This document shows, piece after piece, positions 1 through 9,132 of a stretch of DNA of 64,000 nucleotides. The stretch's first letter is position 1, and every line of letters begins with the position of its first letter. A model generated the notes under the pieces. That model made no database searches. It was not told the origin of the DNA and saw nothing but the letters and a program-made list of their open reading frames with translations. Source of the DNA: Prochlorococcus sp. AG-388-A04 (GTDB lineage Bacteria; Cyanobacteriota; Cyanobacteriia; PCC-6307; Cyanobiaceae); contig QCGL01000003.1 in assembly GCA_003279935.1 (NCBI GenBank), positions 1-64,000 of the forward strand, in the 5' to 3' direction. A program made the translations under genes and the position numbers.

Positions 1-2
1 AC

Positions 3-647
3 CAAGGTGATGGCCTACCTAAAACTAATAAAGACGATTTACTTTTAATAATGGGTGGACCAATGGGAGTCAAAGATATTGGGAGCTCAAAATATCCATG
101 GCTAAAAAAAGAAAGCGATTTTATAAAGTCAGAATTAAAAAAAAAGACAAGTATTATAGGAGTTTGCTTAGGAGCTCAGTTATTAGCAAACGCAGCAGGA
201 GGAGATGTCGAAATTTTAAAACAAGGATCTCCTCCTAAACCTTTACCAGAAATTGGATGGTCTCAAGTTTTTTTTAATCAATCAAATAATGACTTAAAGA
301 AATTTTGTGGAACTCCTTTTCATGTCCTGCATTGGCATGGCGATAGAATTTTATTACCAAAAAATGCCGAACTAATAGCAAGTAGTATTCGTTGTAAAGA
401 GCAATTTTTTAAGATTGGGGATTTAGCTTACGGTTTACAATTCCATGTCGAGTTAAATAAGGAAATGACCGAAAGATGGATAAATGAGGATAAATTATTT
501 ATAACCAAAGGATTAGGTCCAAAGGGTCAGTCAATTCTAAGGGAGGAGGATAAACAGTATGGAGAAAAAACAATCTTAAAAAGAAAGGAATTTATAAATA
601 AACTTTTTAATTTACTAAGCAAACAAAAAAGCCCCGTAACTTCATGA
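3..647 (+). CDS. Class I glutamine amidotransferase (GMP-synthase GATase-like), 5' end truncated by window
   Basis: MGGPMGV and GVCLGAQLLA nucleophile-elbow motifs, LQFHVE histidine; frame is open to base 3 upstream of the listed ATG. Confidence 0.85.
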   Translation, partial: QGDGLPKTNKDDLLLIMGGPMGVKDIGSSKYPWLKKESDFIKSELKKKTSIIGVCLGAQLLANAAGGDVEILKQGSPPKPLPEIGWSQVFFNQSNNDLKKFCGTPFHVLHWHGDRILLPKNAELIASSIRCKEQFFKIGDLAYGLQFHVELNKEMTERWINEDKLFITKGLGPKGQSILREEDKQYGEKTILKRKEFINKLFNLLSKQKSPVTS

Positions 648-681
648 GAAACAGAGCTTTTAATATTTATTTAGGTTGTTT

Positions 682-804
682 TTATATAAATCTATTAATA
701 ATAAAACCTTTCTTCTTTATTAAAGAATAAGAGACCAATGAACAGGTTGTAGATACTGATTTCACGGTCTCTTTTGTAACCGTAATTTTCGGTAGATACG
801 ACAA
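682..804 (-). CDS. Small ORF (40 aa, TTG start) MSYLPKITVTKETVKSVSTTCSLVSYSLIKKKGFIINRFI
   Basis: Extended Shine-Dalgarno AAAGGAGGTGAT directly upstream of TTG on the minus strand; not in the supplied ORF track. Confidence 0.45.
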   Translation of the reverse strand: MSYLPKITVTKETVKSVSTTCSLVSYSLIKKKGFIINRFI

Positions 805-938
805 TGAATCACCTCCTTTACTAATATTTTCTTTAACATAACCAAGATGATTAAATAAAGAAACTATATATATTAAAATTTAAAGCTTTTTTAACAAATC
901 ATTTTTTATAAGCCAGAGTTCAAGTAAATAAGTTAAAT

Positions 939-1622
939 CTACCAAGGCAAAATCTCTCCATTAGTATGCCAAAATGTCCCAGTATTATTTTTATTAAGAG
1001 AGTCGATACGTTTTAACAGTCCATTTGCGGATTCTTCTGTAGATATACCATTTTTTGTAAATCCAGTCATACGAGTACTTACTAAGCCTGGATGCAAAAT
1101 AGCAACATAAACATCTTCTTTTAACAAATCTCTTGAAAGTGATTTCGCTGCCATGGATAAAGCCACTTTAGACATCCTATAACCATAGGAACTACCGGAT
1201 GAATTATCACCAATGGATCCCATTCTGCTCGTGATGAAACCAATCTTTGAATTCTTTTTTAAAAGACCTTTCAGTGCTCTAGTCATAGAAAGAGGACTTA
1301 AAGCATTTACTACAAATTGACGAATAATACTTTCATGATCAAAATTATCAATCGAATTAAATTCATAAATACCTGCATTATGAATTAAACAATCTAATTC
1401 TACCCCTGATAATGCTTGCCTTAAATTGTTGATTGAATCCTCTGAAGAAATATCGATATCTTCTTCAATTCTTACACCTAAGTTTTTTAAATCTGAAGAA
1501 GCCTCTCTACAGGTAGCTATTACCTCATCTCCTCTTTCGATAATTTGTTTACATAATTCCAATCCAATCCCTCTATTTGAGCCAGTTATGAGGTAAGTAG
1601 ACATATTTTTAGATAATTTCAA
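939..1622 (-). CDS. Short-chain dehydrogenase/reductase
   Basis: TGSNRGIGLELCKQ Rossmann motif, HNAG, YGYRMSKVAL catalytic motif. Confidence 0.9.
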   Translation of the reverse strand: MKLSKNMSTYLITGSNRGIGLELCKQIIERGDEVIATCREASSDLKNLGVRIEEDIDISSEDSINNLRQALSGVELDCLIHNAGIYEFNSIDNFDHESIIRQFVVNALSPLSMTRALKGLLKKNSKIGFITSRMGSIGDNSSGSSYGYRMSKVALSMAAKSLSRDLLKEDVYVAILHPGLVSTRMTGFTKNGISTEESANGLLKRIDSLNKNNTGTFWHTNGEILPW

Positions 1623-1708
1623 ATATTATAATTTCTGAAGCAATAAAATTAAAAATTAATTACTAATTCTTTTAGTGTAAAGGAAAGGATTTTAGTTATA
1701 ATTCAAAA

Positions 1709-1972
1709 ATGTCAGAAAGCAAAAGTCCATTAGACAGAATTTATAGATTAATAGCATCGCATGCTTGGATGACTGAGAACGAAGCAAAAGTATTATTAGT
1801 AATGATGTATGCATCAGGAACTAAGTCTTTAGGATTGGAGGGTAAAGGTTTAAACCAATTTATGGAAAGGTCATTAGAAAAAATGTGTTCCGATAATAAA
1901 GAAAATTTACAAGAATATCTTTTAAAAATTAAAGATAAATTTCCCAACAATGAATTACTTTCAGAAGATTAA
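1709..1972 (+). CDS. Conserved hypothetical small protein
   Basis: ORF, 87 aa; opposing ORF 1741-1950 rejected. Confidence 0.7.
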   Translation: MSESKSPLDRIYRLIASHAWMTENEAKVLLVMMYASGTKSLGLEGKGLNQFMERSLEKMCSDNKENLQEYLLKIKDKFPNNELLSED

Positions 1973-1975
1973 TTC

Positions 1976-2179
1976 ATGGAGATCTTAAATCAAGAATTTA
2001 CTCAAGAAATAATTAGACTTACCTGGAGAAATCCTGTTTTTATGGCTTTCGCTATAGCATTGATATGGCTAATCCCACAATTAATAATTAGAAGAATTTT
2101 GTCAGAAAATTATAAGAAAAAGAAATTAGAAAAACAAAAAGACAAGATTCGGAAGCTATACCCTAAAGCTCTTAAATAA
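1976..2179 (+). CDS. Small single-TM hypothetical protein
   Basis: ORF following 1709-1972 with 3-nt gap; hydrophobic segment. Confidence 0.65.
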   Translation: MEILNQEFTQEIIRLTWRNPVFMAFAIALIWLIPQLIIRRILSENYKKKKLEKQKDKIRKLYPKALK

Positions 2180-2213
2180 AAAATTTAAGCTTCATAGTAA
2201 ATTTATAATTAGT

Positions 2214-2432
2214 TTGAGAGATTTTTTTATGAATTATAAAATTGTAAGAATTGATGGAAAAGAAGATGATGTCACATCCCAAATTTTTTCTAACTTTGCA
2301 GATGCTTATGATTTATTAGATGAAATATATGGAGATATATGTTGTTCGGATGCTGATTATGGAGATATAATTTATTACGATATTGTAGAAGATAAGAAAA
2401 TAGAAAAAAACATACATGAAAAAGGAATTTGA
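2214..2432 (+). CDS. Hypothetical acidic small protein
   Basis: ORF 72 aa; a later ATG at 2229 is also possible. Confidence 0.55.
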   Translation: MRDFFMNYKIVRIDGKEDDVTSQIFSNFADAYDLLDEIYGDICCSDADYGDIIYYDIVEDKKIEKNIHEKGI

Positions 2433-2634
2433 AAATTGGGAACCTACTCATGAACAAAATATTGGAATAGTTTCAAGTGTTTATGAATTTATTAAAGAGG
2501 AACTTTCTGAGCTTCAAGAAATAACGGAATGTCCTGATTCTTTTATTTATGATTTCATTGCAAGAATCCAACATGAGTGGCATCCAGAATCATGTCACTC
2601 ATTGGCTAGGAATCACAAAAAGAATGAGAAATGA
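2416..2634 (+). CDS. Hypothetical small protein
   Basis: ORF 72 aa overlapping the previous ORF end. Confidence 0.6.
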   Translation: MKKEFENWEPTHEQNIGIVSSVYEFIKEELSELQEITECPDSFIYDFIARIQHEWHPESCHSLARNHKKNEK

Positions 2635-2734
2635 GAAAATAACTTATTAACAATTCACAAGATTAAAAAATAATACAATTATTTTACTCATTGATTTATT
2701 TTTAATATTATTCAAAATTAAATCTTTTTAAAAA

Positions 2735-2821
2735 ATGATTATTCGAATATTGGGTATAGTTTTGATTCTTGGAACTATTGCATACTATGGTTTAGTTTTA
2801 ACAGGCAATAGCACTTTATAA
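2735..2821 (+). CDS. 28-aa hydrophobic peptide MIIRILGIVLILGTIAYYGLVLTGNSTL
   Basis: Short ORF read directly, single TM-like segment. Confidence 0.4.
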   Translation: MIIRILGIVLILGTIAYYGLVLTGNSTL

Positions 2822-2849
2822 ACTTCTTTTTTTATAAGAAAATTAACAG

Positions 2850-3056
2850 ATGAAATGGCCTCCCACAAATTGCTGGACAGCACCAAAAACAATCGAAGGA
2901 AATCGTCATTATCAAGTAAAGGCCTATGGAGGTAAAAATGACCAAAGATGGGTAGATCTATTCCCAACAAAAAACAAAAAAGATATTAAAAGGATTTCTT
3001 GGTTAACTCTAAAATCAAAATGGACTAGCGGTTGGTTGAGGCTTCCAAAAGATTGA
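2850..3056 (+). CDS. Tryptophan-rich small protein (TIGR02450/DUF2389-like)
   Basis: WTAPKTIEGNRHYQVKAYGGKNDQRWVDLFPT...WLTLKSKWTSGWLRLP pattern. Confidence 0.75.
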   Translation: MKWPPTNCWTAPKTIEGNRHYQVKAYGGKNDQRWVDLFPTKNKKDIKRISWLTLKSKWTSGWLRLPKD

Positions 3057-3250
3057 TAAATTTAAATTATGCCAAAAGACCCTAGGATAAATTTTAATGA
3101 TATTTTCAACTTAAAATTTTTTGATTTAAATCGTTAGTTAAATAATTAAAAAAATAGTTTATGAATAATTATCATTAACTAATTTTTGTAAAAATTCATA
3201 CTTTTATAAAAAACTCTTTCTTTTACTATCCACTAAGAAACAAATTTAAA

Positions 3251-3412
3251 ATGAAGCAAGAGCAAAATAAGAAATGGCCTAATAAAAAAATAATCCGCTC
3301 AGCAAAATTTGAAGCTAAAGAGCAATTTACTAAATCAGCATTAGAAAATTTAAAAACTGAAAAAGATAGAATTGTTAATTCATTAAAAGAATCTGGTGAA
3401 ATAGATTATTAA
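3251..3412 (+). CDS. Hypothetical small protein (53 aa)
   Basis: ATG-TAA ORF read from sequence, not in ORF track. Confidence 0.45.
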   Translation: MKQEQNKKWPNKKIIRSAKFEAKEQFTKSALENLKTEKDRIVNSLKESGEIDY

Positions 3413-3494
3413 ACTTTCCAATTTTCGTAAATTTAATAAAAGACTACAGAATAAATAATTATTAACTATTATGGTTTTTTAACTATCATAAATA

Positions 3495-3614
3495 ATGGAT
3501 AAAATTTCTTTAGCTAATGCACATCTACCTCAACTGATAGGTTTAGTATTAATGTCAATTGGCTACACTTTTGGAAACAAGTTTTACCTACCTCAAGTAA
3601 ACAAAAATAATTAA
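3495..3614 (+). CDS. Small single-TM peptide (39 aa)
   Basis: ATG-TAA ORF MDKISLANAHLPQLIGLVLMSIGYTFGNKFYLPQVNKNN. Confidence 0.4.
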   Translation: MDKISLANAHLPQLIGLVLMSIGYTFGNKFYLPQVNKNN

Positions 3615-3785
3615 CAAATAAATATAGTTTAGAGAAAAAATTTTTTTGAGTTCATGAATCTAATGTTTATATCTACACTTATGTAACAGTAATGTAATAA
3701 AATAACTAGAAAGAAATATATTTCACCTTTTTTATTACAATACGTAAATTTTATGTTACATTATTTAATAATTATTACCTTCAAA

Positions 3786-3920
3786 ATGTCGAAAATTAAA
3801 TCAGTTGAAAAAGAAAAAATTGTTGCTGAAAAACTTAATGGGAGATTTGCGATGATTGGTTTTATAGCGGCGGTTGGAGCTTATTTAACAACTGGTCAAA
3901 TTATACCTGGATTCGTTTAA
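3786..3920 (+). CDS. hli: High-light-inducible protein (Hli, 44 aa)
   Basis: EKLNGRFAMIGFIAAVGAYLTTGQIIPGFV chlorophyll-binding helix motif. Confidence 0.93.
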   Translation: MSKIKSVEKEKIVAEKLNGRFAMIGFIAAVGAYLTTGQIIPGFV

Positions 3921-3924
3921 TCTA

Positions 3925-4179
3925 ATGAGTCCACTAACTGGTTTTATAATTGTCGTTATAGCAATAACATTGCAATTTACGCTTTACACCATAAAGAGAT
4001 TACAAGAGCCTTTAGAACCTAATTTATTTGATACTCAAAAGTCCCCCAAAATGCATAACAGAGAAAAAAGTTATTGGAAAAATGCCGAAATAACCAATGG
4101 AAGGTTAGCCATGATTGGCTTATTGGCCTTAGTTGTAAATTATGGTTTTTTTGGATGGATAATACCTGGTTTTATTTAA
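3925..4179 (+). CDS. hli: High-light-inducible-type protein (C-terminal Hli helix)
   Basis: AEITNGRLAMIGLLALVVNYGFFGWIIPGFI; starts 4 nt after the upstream hli. Confidence 0.9.
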   Translation: MSPLTGFIIVVIAITLQFTLYTIKRLQEPLEPNLFDTQKSPKMHNREKSYWKNAEITNGRLAMIGLLALVVNYGFFGWIIPGFI

Positions 4180-4471
4180 ATAGTTAAGATTGCAAATATT
4201 GTTTAAAAAAAGCATAAAACTTATCAAGTATTCTAATATATTCCTCAAACATTAAAAATTAATTTTTTAACTTTAATTCCAATAATAGAAATTTAAAATA
4301 GTGATTCAAAATTAATCTGATTAACTGTTCATAATTTACCTAAGTTGTATATTGATAATTTAAAAACTTAATTTATTCAAATCCATTAGCAAGTTCTTCT
4401 TAACATACTAAAAGATTTGGAAGAATTCACTTGCAATCAATAAACTATTTGGGATAAAAGAATTAACAAGG

Positions 4472-4690
4472 TTAATCACAATAAACTAAACAATGATGTT
4501 TAGTAGGATGATTTGAACATTCCTTATCCCAATAACTTTTAATCAAATCTTCTGAATTTTTTTCAGTATTTTTTCTTAGGTACTCAGGAATATAAGTATA
4601 TGAAGCTAATTCTTCGTTAGCGTTATTAAAGTAGTTGTGGAAGTCATTAAAGTACTTTGGTAGAACTGTGAAAGGCGTTTGAATCTTCAT
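4472..4690 (-). CDS. Small Cys-containing hypothetical (paralogue of 12497-12637)
   Basis: MKIQTPFTVLPKYFNDFHNYFNNAN... shares N-terminal pattern with MNKRVPYTIIPNYFKTINDIDNGAN. Confidence 0.7.
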   Translation of the reverse strand: MKIQTPFTVLPKYFNDFHNYFNNANEELASYTYIPEYLRKNTEKNSEDLIKSYWDKECSNHPTKHHCLVYCD

Positions 4691-4703
4691 GTTTTTCTCC
4701 TAA

Positions 4704-4886
4704 TTAGTAATGAAAATAGGGAATTTCTTCTGATGTCATTGGAACAAAAGAACAAATCCCAAATTGCATGCATTCCATTTGGTCATCAGTTAAAGATCTT
4801 GAGTTTGACTCAAGAATAGTAAAAATATTTAGAAAAGAATTGACTGCATTTTGGAGCATGTGTTTATATGGATTCCCGCAAGACAT
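4704..4886 (-). CDS. Hypothetical small protein with strong SD
   Basis: AAAAGGAGGTTAATC upstream of ATG on minus strand. Confidence 0.65.
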   Translation of the reverse strand: MSCGNPYKHMLQNAVNSFLNIFTILESNSRSLTDDQMECMQFGICSFVPMTSEEIPYFHY

Positions 4887-4923
4887 GATTAACCTCCTTT
4901 TTAAGAAATGTTTTAAACCCTAG

Positions 4924-5085
4924 TTATTCAGGAATGCAATAGGGGTCACTTTTTGATTTATTGCAAAAAATAGTTTTGCGTAAATAGGCTTTTTCATATT
5001 GTTCATAAATATTTTGAGTCATAAAAACTCCAAAATAAATAACTAATACACTCAATATGATTAGCTCTAATCCCAAGTTGGTCAT
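4924..5085 (-). CDS. Small TM protein (53 aa) MTNLGLELIILSVLVIYFGVFMTQ...CIPE
   Basis: AAAGGAGGTTATCAA-ATG strong SD; hydrophobic N-terminus; not in ORF track. Confidence 0.6.
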   Translation of the reverse strand: MTNLGLELIILSVLVIYFGVFMTQNIYEQYEKAYLRKTIFCNKSKSDPYCIPE

Positions 5086-5289
5086 TTGATAACCTCCTTT
5101 GATTTGAGTATTTTCTAATACGTATTACTTATAAAAATCAAGCGTAAGAATACCTAAAATAATTATTAAACGTTATCTGTTAAAACTTTAGAATAAAAAA
5201 ATAAAAAGTTTGTTCATACTAAGTTTTAAATAAATCAGCATATTTGCGCATATACAAAAAAATTTATTCGTACTAACTTTAAATTATTC

Positions 5290-5425
5290 AAACGGAGGGA
5301 TTAGAAATGATCGATAGTCCACCAGAGAAGTTCATTAGATTGGCTTAAGCAGCCAGTTGTTTACTATTACAAATAACTAAGTTAAGAGGTTGATTACTAA
5401 ATTCAGTAGTCAATCTTTTTTTCTT
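5290..5425 (+). ncRNA. Candidate small RNA ending in a Rho-independent terminator
   Basis: No convincing ORF; ends in TTGATTACT-AAATTC-AGTAGTCAA hairpin followed by a T-run (5390-5423). Confidence 0.35.
5390..5423 (+). terminator. Rho-independent terminator
   Basis: TTGATTACT/AGTAGTCAA stem followed by CTTTTTTT. Confidence 0.65.
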
Positions 5426-5552
5426 TTTTAATGGAGGCTAAATAATAAAAACATCATTATATCTTTAAAAAAATGGTACAGATATGAGTACTGCTGTTGC
5501 TAATATTTGGCTTAAATGAAAAATTTCCTAATTTAATCCATAATATTTTTAA

Positions 5553-5759
5553 ATGTTTAAAACTATTTTTAGATTAATTTTATTAATTTTAATGGTTGGA
5601 TTTATTACTATCAGTCCAAGAACAAGATTCATAGTTGGAGTATCTCTAAAACAAATATCTTCATTTCTTTTATGGACAGTTAAATATGAAGACAGAGATA
5701 AATGGATTATGGATAAACCCAGTTGGCTTCCAACTCAAATCTTAACCCCCTCTAAATAA
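5553..5759 (+). CDS. Small membrane-associated hypothetical protein
   Basis: ORF 68 aa, hydrophobic N-terminus. Confidence 0.6.
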   Translation: MFKTIFRLILLILMVGFITISPRTRFIVGVSLKQISSFLLWTVKYEDRDKWIMDKPSWLPTQILTPSK

Positions 5760-5867
5760 GTAATTTCTTCTAAATCTGTAAAGCAAATCCAAATAAAAGA
5801 TTAAATTTCTGAGGTTTCTTATAAAAACCATTTTATAAATATATCCGTATTAAGAATTGAAGGAACT

Positions 5868-6041
5868 ATGGAAAATAGAAAAGGCATGAAAGTAGAGCCA
5901 TTGAATTTCTTTTCAAACGATATGAAGGTAGCTAAAGATCAACTAGCTCATAATCATTTAAAGTTAACTTATCAAAGGGATTCAGTTACAGATCTAGAAC
6001 AAAAACATAAAGAATGGGCCCAAGAAGATACAGCAAGTTAA
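5868..6041 (+). CDS. Hypothetical small protein (57 aa)
   Basis: ATG-TAA ORF MENRKGMKVEPLNFFSNDMKVAKDQLAHNHLKLTYQRDSVTDLEQKHKEWAQEDTAS with upstream GAAGGAAC. Confidence 0.5.
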   Translation: MENRKGMKVEPLNFFSNDMKVAKDQLAHNHLKLTYQRDSVTDLEQKHKEWAQEDTAS

Positions 6042-6145
6042 TACTTAAACGATTAGTATGTTAGACGATAGATATTTAAAATGATTAAAACTAAATATAT
6101 TATTGATAGTCTGTCTAAAATAATTAGATAACAGTTACATTTCTA

Positions 6146-6535
6146 ATGACTGATAAAGAAAAAATTATTTCATTGTTAGATGAGCTCGCATCCCCAGAAA
6201 AGATGGGTTCTTTTTTTATGAACAATGCAACTCCCGATTTTTTATTTATCAGACCAAGTGGTAATCCTATAAGTGCAAAAGGATTTGAAGAAATGATGAA
6301 CTCTGGGGATGTAGTACAAGAAAAAGCAGAAATAACAAAAATACACCGATTCGAATTTCTAAGTGATAATGTCGCAATGTGCATTTTCACTCTTGGTTCA
6401 AAATTCATTTATAAAGGGATTCCTAATGATGATTTGCCAATAGTTACTTCTATTTTCAAAAAAGTGGGTGATGTTTGGAAAATTCATTGGATGCAGAGAT
6501 CCACAGGAGATTCGAATTTATCTTTATGGGTCTAG
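6146..6535 (+). CDS. NTF2/SnoaL-like protein
   Basis: 129-aa NTF2-like pattern (MCIFTLGSKFIYKG...VTSIFKKVGDVWKIHWMQRS). Confidence 0.7.
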   Translation: MTDKEKIISLLDELASPEKMGSFFMNNATPDFLFIRPSGNPISAKGFEEMMNSGDVVQEKAEITKIHRFEFLSDNVAMCIFTLGSKFIYKGIPNDDLPIVTSIFKKVGDVWKIHWMQRSTGDSNLSLWV

Positions 6536-6615
6536 CAAAGCTAATAGCTTTATTAATGGTCCTGCTACTATTAGGAAGTTCTTTTATAGGTTTAGTTATT
6601 TACTTTATTAAATGA
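6526..6615 (+). CDS. 29-aa single-TM peptide overlapping both neighbours
   Basis: MGLAKLIALLMVLLLLGSSFIGLVIYFIK; ATG inside the end of 6146-6535, TGA overlaps the ATG of the 6612 ORF. Confidence 0.5.
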   Translation: MGLAKLIALLMVLLLLGSSFIGLVIYFIK

Positions 6616-6815
6616 ATTCACCTACGAATTGGGAATTTTTTAAACAAGATCAAGATAAAATTATATGGGTACATATCTGTACTGAAGACTTGGATGGAAT
6701 TGCAATATCAATAAACAACTGGTGGAAAAGAAGATATCCAGATTACAAGATAAGAGTCGTTTCTAAAAATGAATTTGAACAAATAAAAAATGCCACCGAA
6801 TTACAGCAACAATAA
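6612..6815 (+). CDS. Hypothetical protein
   Basis: ORF 67 aa, ATGA overlap with the preceding peptide. Confidence 0.6.
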   Translation: MNSPTNWEFFKQDQDKIIWVHICTEDLDGIAISINNWWKRRYPDYKIRVVSKNEFEQIKNATELQQQ

Positions 6816-6888
6816 AATTAATTTTTGGTAAATTTTGATGTTGAATCTTTTATTTAAAGGGCTATATTGATTCTAGAAATAATGAAAA

Positions 6889-7044
6889 ATGAACTCAGCA
6901 CTTACAAAAGTCTCGAATCTAAAAGTTAACAAAGCTTCTAAAATAGTCCTTACTCTTGCATCATCAATCTTTTTCTTATATGCATTAGGTCAAGCACCGA
7001 TTTTTAAAAATATTCTTGCAGGTGCCTTTTCTTGTTCTGGCTAA
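6889..7044 (+). CDS. Small single-TM hypothetical (51 aa)
   Basis: MNSALTKVSNLKVNKASKIVLTLASSIFFLYALGQAPIFKNILAGAFSCSG. Confidence 0.5.
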   Translation: MNSALTKVSNLKVNKASKIVLTLASSIFFLYALGQAPIFKNILAGAFSCSG

Positions 7045-7112
7045 AAACAATTCTGAATTTTTGGGAAAATAAAAATTCCAACATAAATAATGATTCAGAG
7101 GTGCTCCCAAAC

Positions 7113-7137
7113 AGGAGCAATTAGCTCCCTTCTTTTT
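7113..7137 (+). terminator. Probable Rho-independent terminator
   Basis: GGAGC-AATTA-GCTCC followed by CTTCTTTTT. Confidence 0.55.
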
Positions 7138-7316
7138 GGAAACTATTTCCAGATATATAAGTAAATACAATAAAAGATTTTATTTAAAAATTATTAACTA
7201 TAAATAATTTCATGTCTCAAAATCCCTTTTATCTTGTGTGGAATAAAGGTTGATACTCTCTCTTTCATCTTGAAGGAGGAACTCCTAAAATTGACGCGAG
7301 TTGATTTGGTATTGCC

Positions 7317-7415
7317 ATGTCGAACGATATTAAGAAGGGAGAATCACCGTCGCAGACTGCAGATAGATTAATTTTAAAAGAGTACAGAAATAGAAAATCT
7401 AGAAATTATTCTTAG
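7317..7415 (+). CDS. Small basic hypothetical protein (32 aa)
   Basis: MSNDIKKGESPSQTADRLILKEYRNRKSRNYS. Confidence 0.4.
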   Translation: MSNDIKKGESPSQTADRLILKEYRNRKSRNYS

Positions 7416-7596
7416 ACACGTTCAATTAAATTCAGAAATGATTGTAACTAATTATGCAGTCTTAATAATCTCCTCCTATTTTTAAACTATTTTTTTCAAC
7501 TAAGTAAAAAGTCCTAAATTTTCATTCTTGTACGATTGATCACTTTTCAGTTATTCAATTAATTTGCATTATGGGTTTAGTGGCAAATTGAATATT

Positions 7597-7740
7597 ATGA
7601 CCCAATCTAAGATAAGCACTCCATACGCTCAAAGACTAGCAGAAAAATTTAGAGAATCCCAGGCATACTTAAGAGCTAATGGATTTAGTAGATCAACTAA
7701 AACTCTTTATCAAGATATAGAAACCACAAACGATAAATAA
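7597..7740 (+). CDS. Small hypothetical protein (47 aa)
   Basis: MTQSKISTPYAQRLAEKFRESQAYLRANGFSRSTKTLYQDIETTNDK. Confidence 0.45.
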   Translation: MTQSKISTPYAQRLAEKFRESQAYLRANGFSRSTKTLYQDIETTNDK

Positions 7741-7953
7741 TGCAATACCTCATAACTTACCGCAAATAAAATATGGCAATTATTATTGTTTAACTACAAT
7801 TACGTATATTTTGATTGGAAGTTCTTTTGGTTGTCTTTTTATATTATTTATTCCTTATTTTAATTCAAATTTAAGAGGCACAAATAATAAAAACTATAAA
7901 TTTAGTCAGAAATTTAAAATCAAACGCTAATTACTTTCACCGTTTATTAAATA

Positions 7954-8085
7954 ATGAAACCTAAAGAACAGAAAGGAAAAGCTATCGATGAAATCGTAAA
8001 AATAATACAGAAATTTCAATACAATAATGAACTGAGTGAGAAATACAAAAGAGAAATATTAGACCAAGATAAAATATATGATTGA
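7954..8085 (+). CDS. Small hypothetical protein (43 aa)
   Basis: MKPKEQKGKAIDEIVKIIQKFQYNNELSEKYKREILDQDKIYD. Confidence 0.4.
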   Translation: MKPKEQKGKAIDEIVKIIQKFQYNNELSEKYKREILDQDKIYD

Positions 8086-8212
8086 CAATGGGTCTACATT
8101 AAATAGAGTTTTAAAACTCTTTTATGACTATTAATACATTTCTATTACTGTTATTAGTTATTGCTAACTACACAAACCTATTTTTAAATATCAAAACTAG
8201 AAGATAAAAAAA

Positions 8213-8239
8213 AAAAGACCTTAGTAATAAAGGTCTTTT
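8213..8239 (+). terminator. Rho-independent terminator (possibly bidirectional)
   Basis: AAAAGACCTT-AGTAATA-AAGGTCTTTT. Confidence 0.75.
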
Positions 8240-8510
8240 AATGTTTTACTTAATCAAGTGTTTCCTTGTTTCCACTGATTCAGTAAAATTTCTCCTACAC
8301 ACATTTGTAATATATACCAATTATTTCTTTTTTGTGGATGAGGATGAGTATTGTTACTTATATAAGCTATTTACAACTCTTATTTCTCAACTAAAACAAA
8401 AACTCACTAATGTTTCGAATCTGATCATTTAGTGATCAGAAATAAGTGTGTGGGAAGTTCATATTTCGCTAATACACTGAAAAATTTAAAGCAGGAGTAT
8501 TTACAACTTT

Positions 8511-8807
8511 TTATATTTTTTCAATTGGTGCCATAGTTAATCCTTTCCTGACGAGTTGCTGATAATAAAGTTCTGCCTGCTCAAAAGGTCCTCGCCATAC
8601 TTCTGTCAACCCTTCCCTATCAACTTCTAGTGCAAGTAACCATGCTTTTTTTTCACTTATTCCTGCGATAATTCTTACGAGACAATTTGCTACATGTTCA
8701 AACGTATTAAAATTATCATCAAGAAATATTATCCTTGCTTCTGGATATTTTCTTCTTGTTGTCTTTGGATCTATAACTGTTGTAGTTAAATTATTTAAAA
8801 TTCTCAT
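8511..8807 (-). CDS. clpS: ATP-dependent Clp protease adaptor ClpS
   Basis: IIFLDDNFNTFEHVANCLVRIIAGISEKKAWLLALEVDREGLTEVWRGPFEQAELYYQQL. Confidence 0.9.
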   Translation of the reverse strand: MRILNNLTTTVIDPKTTRRKYPEARIIFLDDNFNTFEHVANCLVRIIAGISEKKAWLLALEVDREGLTEVWRGPFEQAELYYQQLVRKGLTMAPIEKI

Positions 8808-8955
8808 ATAAAAATATTAGTAGGAATATGGTTGTTATTGCGAGGTTATTTTCTATTCTTATAAACTCAATATTAAAACTTCGAATAATTAAAGTTATTA
8901 CCCATGGTCAAACTGTGAATAGTTGCTACGTTTGAAATAAGAGATGGAGTTTATT

Positions 8956-9102
8956 ATGTTTACAAATTATCTGCCTAGTGAGATGGTCACCGTTTTGGAG
9001 GTAACAACGATGTTTTCATTTTTAGTTGGAACAATATTAGTTATGTTATTTACATCAGATCAGGCTAATAAAAAGAATCTTTATTTAAAGAAAGCTAAAT
9101 AA
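8956..9102 (+). CDS. Small TM hypothetical protein (48 aa)
   Basis: MFTNYLPSEMVTVLEVTTMFSFLVGTILVMLFTSDQANKKNLYLKKAK. Confidence 0.45.
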   Translation: MFTNYLPSEMVTVLEVTTMFSFLVGTILVMLFTSDQANKKNLYLKKAK

Positions 9103-9132
9103 CCATAAATAACTAGAGATGAGGCAAATATA

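Noticed and set aside
6124-6408. 94-aa minus-strand ORF
   Set aside because: Antisense to the NTF2-like gene, which has the more coherent domain pattern.
8241-8432. 63-aa plus-strand ORF after the 8213-8239 terminator
   Set aside because: Begins inside terminator context, low-complexity Phe/Tyr/Leu composition, no SD; probably spurious.
8420-8440. Inverted repeat TCTGATCA-TTTAG-TGATCAGA
   Set aside because: Short palindrome without T-tract or nearby gene start; could be a weak terminator but not distinctive.
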